A stretch of DNA of 64,000 nt, from contig NW_019211454.1 in the NCBI RefSeq assembly GCF_002443255.2, forward strand, positions 63,666,179 through 63,730,178, read 5' to 3'. The stretch's first letter is position 1; each line of letters begins with the position of its first letter. The translations under genes were made by a program, and so were the position numbers. Below the pieces are notes generated by a model. It saw only the letters and a list, made by a program, of their open reading frames with translations, was not told the origin of the DNA and ran no database searches. The stretch is from Varroa destructor. Lineage: Eukaryota; Arthropoda; Arachnida; Mesostigmata; Varroidae. Shown piece by piece: positions 56,966 to 64,000 of this stretch.

Positions 56966-59847
56966 TATCGTTGTCGCAGCTTTATAAAGAATGGAGAGAG
57001 GAAAAAACACAATTCTGAGGATACAAGACGACAGTAGCCGCTTTCGTGCCTATCCATTTACTGCTAACGAAAGATGTATAGTTGCGTATCGTATACCTAT
57101 CTACTGTGTGCAATATCTATACGTAAAGGGAGAATAAGATTGTAGTTCTTGTATAAGTTTGACCGTTATGGATAATAATCATCACATGTCTTTAGTCAAT
57201 GTTACTAGCTCAGCAACTGGAAGAAGTCTCCAAGTTCATTGAATATCGAAATCAAAGCGTTCAAGTATTTCTCTTATAGCGTAAAAACTCTGCTGTAGAC
57301 CGCTATAAGGGGGCTATCGTGACCACCGTTGAAGTAATTGACTGCTAGAGAAGCAGAAACAGGGAGGGGCTGACGTACATTAGATCAGTGACCCCGGCCT
57401 AGGCCTGCTCTAGTACGGTTCAGCATCACAGCGCAACCCACCCTATTGGCTAACTCGTTTCCAGCCCAAAATGCATTGCATTCTTCCACGGATCTAGTCG
57501 CCCACTTCGTCGACATTCACAGCGGACGCCGAGAGTTCCTCTTTGCATCGTTATTACATCACCACGGACACTAGCAGCAGCGTGACTAAAGCGGCCAAAA
57601 GCATTACCACTATCTCCGACCGCTATCCGTCCTACTCAAGCTGTCCTCTCCGACAGGGCCGATTCGAGCGCTGCCGGTTCATGCGTGTTCGTGCAATGTG
57701 ATTCGCCGTCAAATAAAAATGTTATCTCTTCCACTGACGCCATCATCACCGTTGTTTGTGTCCCTGGGCGACTGGCGGCTGCTGCCCTTCTCATCGCTGT
57801 TGCCACTGCTGCTTTGGCTGCTGATGCGACGCTGCGTCCCCAACATCCAACGCTCAGCTCCCTTAAACCGTCCTTTCTTCTTGAGGACCCCAATGGAGAG
57901 CTCAGGACAAGCAAGAGCGCGAAACGAACCAGCAAATGCTATAGAGGATCAAATGTCAGAGGCAGTGATGACAGGCCTCTGGCAGGAGAGCCGCAGCTCA
58001 GAGGATGAGCTCGCGCTAGGGGGAGCGGCATTGCCATATTGATCGATCTTTCTGCGTTTCCCTAAACCTGCTGTTTCTTGGCCTAACCGACAATCAGCTA
58101 CCGCTTCGCACATACATAGATATTCGAGGGGTACAAGCATAGTTGCGTAGTGTATCTTCGTCATGACATCTGATTGCCCGAGATGCTCTGGGGTGTTGTA
58201 AAAGAAGAACACGTTTGAACAATTTGCCTTACACTATCGAAGCCGGAATATGTATATCGTAGCAAGGCTAAACATACGCCTGCAATCCGATACAGATAAA
58301 AGCAATAGCTAGAGTGGCTTGTTGTTGTAAGTGCAGAAGTGAGAAGCCCAATGGATGAATGCGATTTGCTATATGCTATAGTGAGGTACCAGCAGTGATT
58401 ATACGATACATTAAATTCGAAATATGTACTCACTCCTTCACATTGGAAATTATTTTTCAGCGCGGTGTTAAAGACGTCAGTGTGATGAAGTAGAGAACTA
58501 CGCTCTCAGCAGATGAACTGAGTGGCTAGAACCGCTTTACTCGCGCACTCAACAGGATTTACCGTGTCAACTTGCAAACGAATGAGTACCTATTGGTAAA
58601 CTAGAGCTTCTGACTCTATATTTATAGAAAAAATGCTTCTACGACCTCAGTCCTGACAACTCCGAGAGCTGGTAATGCCACTGTGAAATTCAGTTAAGTT
58701 TTCGGTCCCATTTATAATTTCGGCTACGAAATCATAATAACCATTGGAACACTGATGGCTATCCCGTGAATTTTTCTGTAGCATAACGTATTTTTCGCGG
58801 CAACGCCAAATGAACCAATGTAAGGCTAATTGCCTCGTTAGACACACTTTCTATTCTGCTGATTGTACATCTATGAACTCTACTATGGGACAGCTACGTG
58901 ACCCACTTGCCTATGGGCACAGAGCTGTATTTTCAATAGATCATCAGCCACCGACTGGCTTATTGAAATACTTGCTCGTGGGAATAGCTCATCGGACTTT
59001 ATAGAGCAGAGATCTTTTCACGCGACATCAACTCGACCTTTTATTTTTTTGCCCACAAACTAAAACTCTAATCTATTTGTATGATAGAGATTTATAAAGC
59101 CGAACGAAATACGTGCCTGCACCTCGAACCGCCAGCTTGTAGGGAAAAATGACTATGATTTTACAGTATTTCGCATAATGCTATTTGATAAAGAGAAAAG
59201 AAAAAATGTTCGATATAAGATAGAAGCAACTACATAGTATGATAGGTCGCTGAATGAAGAAGAACCTTTGGAATATCGTATCGATAACTATTTTAGCTGA
59301 TTATTTATTTAGCTCGCGCCAATTACGAAGCACAGGAACAATCTATAGTTCTAAAGATGAATCTGGGTTTCTAAAACTTTATCTCATTATTTTGTTCCAC
59401 ACAGGCGTGCGCTTTAGATCGAAGCGCTTCAGCTTCAACACTATAAAATCAAGAAGAGACTAATCGCCGATTCTCGCCTGTATCTCCTACTTGGCCTATA
59501 GACTCTAGGCCATCATGAGCAAAATTCAACATATACACGTACATGGTGTACACAGTTAACGGTAAACCTATCGAGATTTTTTACCCACCTGCTCCCCAAA
59601 TCAAGTCCATTTGATACGAATTTAATCTTCGTTGTACCTTTCTTGTCCTAGTTTTCGTTTCTGTTATTTTTCGTGTAAGTACGCGCCAGTGGACGGGCCA
59701 GCTGCTTCACCAGGCTTAACTCGATTTCGAGAAAATAATAAGCAGCACGGTGGTCCTACTGCCGTGAAGGCTGCCCCTTACCCCTTCGCTTTCTGTTTAT
59801 CGTCTCTTAATGATTCCTTCCCAATTATTGGTTGCCCGAGAGGCTTG

Positions 59848-59871
59848 TGCTGCTGCTGCTGCTGCTGCTGC
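59848..59871. repeat. (TGC)8 repeat
   Basis: Eight TGC units. The minus strand reads a Gln run (EPQQQQQQQHKPLGQPIIGK) inside a 76-codon open frame (59778-60008); the plus strand reads poly-Cys. Coding status is unknown. Confidence 0.9.
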
Positions 59872-61382
59872 GGTTCCCAAAATAAGGGCATTAGTAGCGA
59901 CCACAGCAGTGCTTCGAGTGCTACGCCAACTAAAACGGACCAAGAAGTTATATCAATAACAAGTCCGTTCATCTCATAAATAATGTTGTATTTATTATAT
60001 GTGTTCAAAGATATTGCATGAGCTCTTCAAGTTAATATTTAACATTGTCTAGTTGATACGTCTGCTTAGAGAGGCTGCTCAGGCAACGTAGTACAACGCA
60101 TGACGCCGCATGATACCTGGAAAGTATTCTACCATACTTTACCGACGAGTGCACGCGGCGTCTGGCGGGTGAAAACTCAGCGTACCACATAGAACGTGGC
60201 AACACTCACAACTGCGGACTGGTTAGTTCTGTTTGCCACTATTCAGGCTTCTTTGCTGAACGCTTTTCTATCGTAAAGATCGGAATCGATCCTCGCCGAA
60301 TAATCAAAGGTAGTGGGAAGTTTGAATCTGCGTACCAGATTCCCTACGTATAGCGATGTGTCGCCTAGAAGGTACGCATGCTTATCCAATGGTGAGCGAC
60401 GCAATCCCATGGCGCATGTCGGCACTCAGTCAAGCTTTTCAAGTTGCGTCGACGAAAAGTATTTCCAAACTATCTGGATTACATAAGAAGCTATTGGAAC
60501 CACTTTAATTCCAGACAGAGTTAGCGCCGCTCGTAATGAAGACCTGAACAAAGTTCGTATACCTACGCTCGCCATTATTACTCGTTGTTTTTCGTTTTAG
60601 GTTTTATCGTTTGTAGATAAAACAACACGCAGCTATTTGAAGTTGGTCACCTGTCTCAAAGCCGTTCCACCTACAGGGGACCTGTCGATAGCAGCAAGGC
60701 AACTTCCGCGGCGGAACTTTACGGCCTTCGTCCTGTTCATGTACATCACAAATCCCGTTTTATCCGCGTATATATATGTATATGGCGAGAGTTTTGCACG
60801 AGCTTGCTGGACATCAAATCAACTCTTTCCAAAAATCATCGCCACAAGGCTGCGTTTTCACCGGAGACGCGGAACACGAGAACATAAATAATTTTGCAGC
60901 AGAGTGAAGAACAATTAACTTAGGCCATGCTATGCAAATTGATAACACGAACCATTTGAGATAAATAACTTCATCACCTATGCTAAGCTAGTTTTCTTGT
61001 AGAATCGCGTTTATAGCACGCAGAATGTTTTTAAGGATTGCACATGCTGCAAGCTTTGCTAAAATCCTGTTCATAACTTCTCTGTGAAGCACTTGTTGTA
61101 GTCGTCGACAAACATAGTGTACCTAAAGTAATATGTCGTATAACTTAATGATAGAGCGTCCTTCGCGAAATCGGTGCTGCTGTGTCAGAATGCATTATCA
61201 AACTTCCGGAAACCCGGTATGATGAAATAGACAAAAAAACTTGCAGCAGTAGCAACAGCTTCCACTTGCCATCACTTTCGATGGGTTGTTCGGATTGTCT
61301 TTTCCCTTGGGGATGACGCTTAAGAGGGCATTATCTCCATTCGTTGGCAGGCGTTCATGCTATAAGTAAAACTTCGATATAG

Positions 61383-62098
61383 TTGTCCGGCACGGTAATA
61401 TGTCAGTCGGACTTTTCATCGTGGACCAGGTCCGCCCTAGCCCCGCTAACCGGAGTGAAGCTGGTCCAGGGAACGCGGCAGCTCAAACAGAGAGAACTCC
61501 ATCGCCAACGATTGCTGCATACAGTAGCGTACGAGGACCTGGTGTTCATCGCCGCGCAGATACTTCTGAAGTGTTCGATTAATACCGTGAAACTAACTCT
61601 AACACCAATTTTTCTTCGGCTACCTCTTTATATGGCTTTCTTTATATAGGTATGGCTGATTTGTCCTCCCCTAATGCAAGTTACTGCCGACGAGCCTACT
61701 CGATTATTTGTCGATGTCAGCTTTTTAGGGAACATACATACGTGACGCTTGGCCAGTTTTCCAGCATAATGCGCCGAAGGACATCTTACAGCTTGTGTGT
61801 ATGACAATCACAGGCGTTGTCGGTGCAGCTTCAGGTAAGTTACGAATAACCGGTAGGAATCTCGGCGCAAATGGAAAGGGCTTGGTTGTGTGGAATCGGA
61901 ACTAGGGTTCTTAGCTCGGGACCAGGTCTGCTTGAACCCGACATTTTAAGCAGCTGGCGTTTATTCTTTGCAGAGTCGCTTCTCACTGGAATGAAATTCT
62001 ATTTCGACCGATATATTTTATCTCAAAGCGCTCTACGACTCAGTCAATTAGCTCTACCTATGTACTGGGTTTTCTGTTCGTTCGAAAGTTTCACGTGA
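61383..62098 (+). CDS. Predicted three-exon membrane-like protein, possibly partial
   Basis: Proposed exons are 61383-61586, 61729-61834 and 61974-62098. The first (acceptor CGATATAG, phase 0, donor ACC|GTGAAA) reads LKQRELHRQRLLHTVAYEDL and VFIAAQILLKC. The second (acceptor CTTTTTAG, donor TTCAG|GTAAGT) reads YIRDAWPVFQHNAPKDILQL then VCMTITGVVGAAS. The third (acceptor TATTCTTTGCAG) reads ESLLTGMKFYFDRYILS to a TGA. Phases match at both junctions and introns are about 140 bases. Hydrophobic stretches suggest a polytopic membrane protein. No family is recognised, and upstream exons are likely. Confidence 0.4.
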
Positions 62099-62985
62099 AT
62101 ATGTCACCTACCGATCGTTCCACGTAATTTCCTAACATAGCTATCTTCGTGTCGAAGAGTAAATGAGGTCGCTGAACAAATCAAGCAATGTGTGCATGCA
62201 AGGTTCGTCCGATTTACCATGTTTAGGTCGCCAGCAAGTGCCAAAGGCATCGCCAGCGATGAAAAAGTATATATAGCAATAATAATTATACCAATCAACA
62301 TCATAATGTTCTCGCTATTCGGAACACGTTCATATACTGTTGTAATTCTGCGTCGATTGCTCTTCAGCACTACCACATACTATCCTCGGAAGGTGCCACA
62401 CTTATTTTCTATGATTCTTGTTTGTAAAGCATTGATATCCCGCCACTAGGTGGGCCTTGCCCAGTGCAGAAGTACGGATGAATGAACAACATAAGCATCG
62501 AAGCAGGTCGAAGGATTTTACCACCCACGTTAAAGGGCAACAAGGCTCAATTTGCTCCCTTTAAATCGCACTGCACAATAGCTATTTTGTCTAAAGCGAC
62601 TGTCCTGAGCGATTCTGATTTGCTTCGATGTCTTTGATTCCAGCTCTGTTTTGCAACTGACTGCGGTTGTCCCGGGCGCGCGGTTTGTCGGCACAGTACG
62701 CTTCTCGGACCCGTATATAGGCCAATACCAATGAGAAAAGGTTCTACGTTCGGAAGTAGCAGAAGTGCCTGTTTCGCCTGCGTTTTGTCAAGATGGTGCT
62801 TTTTGGAGCGCAAACCTTCATATCAGGTTGGAAGCTGACAGCAATCGGAGGAGGTGTTCGTGAAGTTCACGCGATCTTACAATGGCTCGTTAATCGAGTG
62901 CAGGCATGAACTTGGGTCACGGCTACTTGTGAAGTCCTTCGGCAGAGCACATGTCGATTTATGACTTGCAACTTTCTTGATATAA

Positions 62986-63001
62986 AAATAATAATAATAA
63001 T
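62986..63001. repeat. (AAT)n repeat
   Basis: About five ATA/AAT units. Confidence 0.85.
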
Positions 63002-63493
63002 GATGACGTTAGGGCATAGAAATAATATTAGGGATTTTCAAATACAGCCCTCTTTTAAACATGACACTGGCTACTTCTAATAATATTTCTATACCGTCGC
63101 TGCTGTCGACAGTGAAGCTTATTTTTTCTCTTTGTCACTGTTGCTACTATTTCTATTACAGTATACAGTACGACGCAAAGCCCCAGCAAAAACAAGCACA
63201 AGTTTGCTGTATAATGAAAAAAGCCTTTTTTGATAACATATTCTCTAACGTGTCGCTATCTTCCTTATTGATACCAGTAATAGTAATAGTAGTAAAACCA
63301 AAATGTTCGCTCATGTAGAAGCCGTGTGTGCCATTAACGAACGCTGCAAAGTCGTCTGCATGTATTGACGCTTATTGCTGCCCCTGCATGCGATCGGGAC
63401 CCAACCTTCGACGGTCGGTTCTGCTGACTTCCTAGTTAGCTACGGGGATCGCCACCATTCGCTGCTGATTTGCAGTTTGCGGGGTATCGCTTA

Positions 63494-63513
63494 CTGCTGC
63501 TGCTGCTGCTGCT
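63494..63513. repeat. (CTG)6 repeat
   Basis: Six CTG units plus two bases. One plus-strand frame reads poly-Cys, another poly-Leu. Confidence 0.9.
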
Positions 63514-64000
63514 TGGATCGGAAGTTTTCGACAAGCGGCCCAACCGGCTGGCGGCAGGTCGAGAAAAGTCGAAATGAACTTCTATTTTGCATAGCCAATG
63601 TTTGTCCCTGCAGTCGTCGTTCGGTCAGTGCGCATGCCGCCGACGTTGATACTGCTGGGCTGTTCGTGATTGAGGCTTGGCGGTTTAAGGATAGGAGTTC
63701 TTGAGGTCTGTACGTTGTCCTCTTCCAAACCCTTTCAGACGCATCCTTGGCTTGCTCTGGGGGTTTAAGGCCGCCTCTGGGTCCATTGCTAGGCCCAGCT
63801 TATATAGCCGCCAACCCCGCTTTCTTCGTCCTCCTGCTTCTTTGGTGTATCACTGGCTGTGCCGTTAGTGTATACTGCGTCGCGCTGCGTATCGTATACG
63901 TTGTACGCAAGGCCGGCCAGTTGGCCGGTTGGTTAGCCGCCCAGCTCTTTTAGGCTAAACGTATGCAGTGAAGCCTTAGCCAACGGTAGCAGCGTTTGTA

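Larger units (their letters stand above)
55311..61382. other. Intergenic DNA with GC-rich patches
   Basis: GC-rich, CpG-containing patches at about 56.2-56.9 and 57.4-58.0 kb, microsatellites, and short frames such as a minus-strand 60-codon frame (60243-60425) that cannot be supported. A short stretch at 61259-61370 reads ITFDGLFGLSFPLGMTLKRA and may be an earlier exon of the 61383 gene, but phases do not join. Confidence 0.4.
62099..64000. other. Window end without a supported gene
   Basis: A frame ending at 62908 (MVLFGAQTFISGWKLTAIGG) after TAGCAG at 62762 could be a terminal exon of the neighbouring plus-strand gene, but no phase link was established. The rest is GC-mixed with the (CTG)6 repeat. 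Confidence 0.35.

Noticed and set aside
1..64000. CRISPR arrays, bacterial insertion sequences, operons
   Set aside because: None of the required repeats, transposases or gene layouts are present, and the introns show this is eukaryotic DNA.

Overview
The window is nuclear DNA of an animal. Coding sequence is split by short GT-AG introns (about 50 to 660 bases), the flanks are AT-rich with many microsatellites, and there are no bacterial operons, tRNA or rRNA genes. The one confidently named gene, 6-phosphogluconate dehydrogenase, is animal-like. Compact introns in a moderately AT-rich genome fit an arthropod, possibly a mite, but the sequence alone does not fix the species.

Three genes are well supported. 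(1) 5959-9690, plus strand: seven coding exons of 6-phosphogluconate dehydrogenase (Pgd), oxidative pentose phosphate pathway. All phases agree and only the short first coding exon was not found. (2) 33913-38961, minus strand: an eight-exon gene for a secreted or type I membrane protein, with signal peptide, six-cysteine module, EGF-like domains and one transmembrane helix. I assembled it from splice sites and phase agreement. It carries one in-frame TAG in exon 5. (3) 47435-48115, plus strand: an uninterrupted 226-codon reading frame for a signal-anchored protein of unknown family, with a candidate TATA promoter, 5' UTR intron and poly(A) signal.

Weaker gene models rest on splice-site quality and phase agreement only: a three-exon plus-strand membrane-like gene (61383-62098), a two-exon plus-strand gene (44876-45238), minus-strand exons at 44253-44692, small minus-strand genes at 28296-28634 and 20781-21184, an initial exon at 22846-22927, and open frames at 25903-26156, 26604-26921, 40756-41189, 42131-42391 and 42912-43238. 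These may be real, decayed or chance.

The rest, over half of the window, is intergenic or intronic, with GC-richer segments (about 11.8-13.3, 23.5-24.3, 53.0-53.8 and 57.4-58.0 kb) and AT-rich sequence between. Structure outside genes includes a three-way-junction RNA candidate at 53698-53808, a cluster of inverted repeats at 2.9-3.1 kb, several perfect palindromes and a set of microsatellites. The named genes show no functional linkage; this looks like ordinary linkage of unrelated animal genes.
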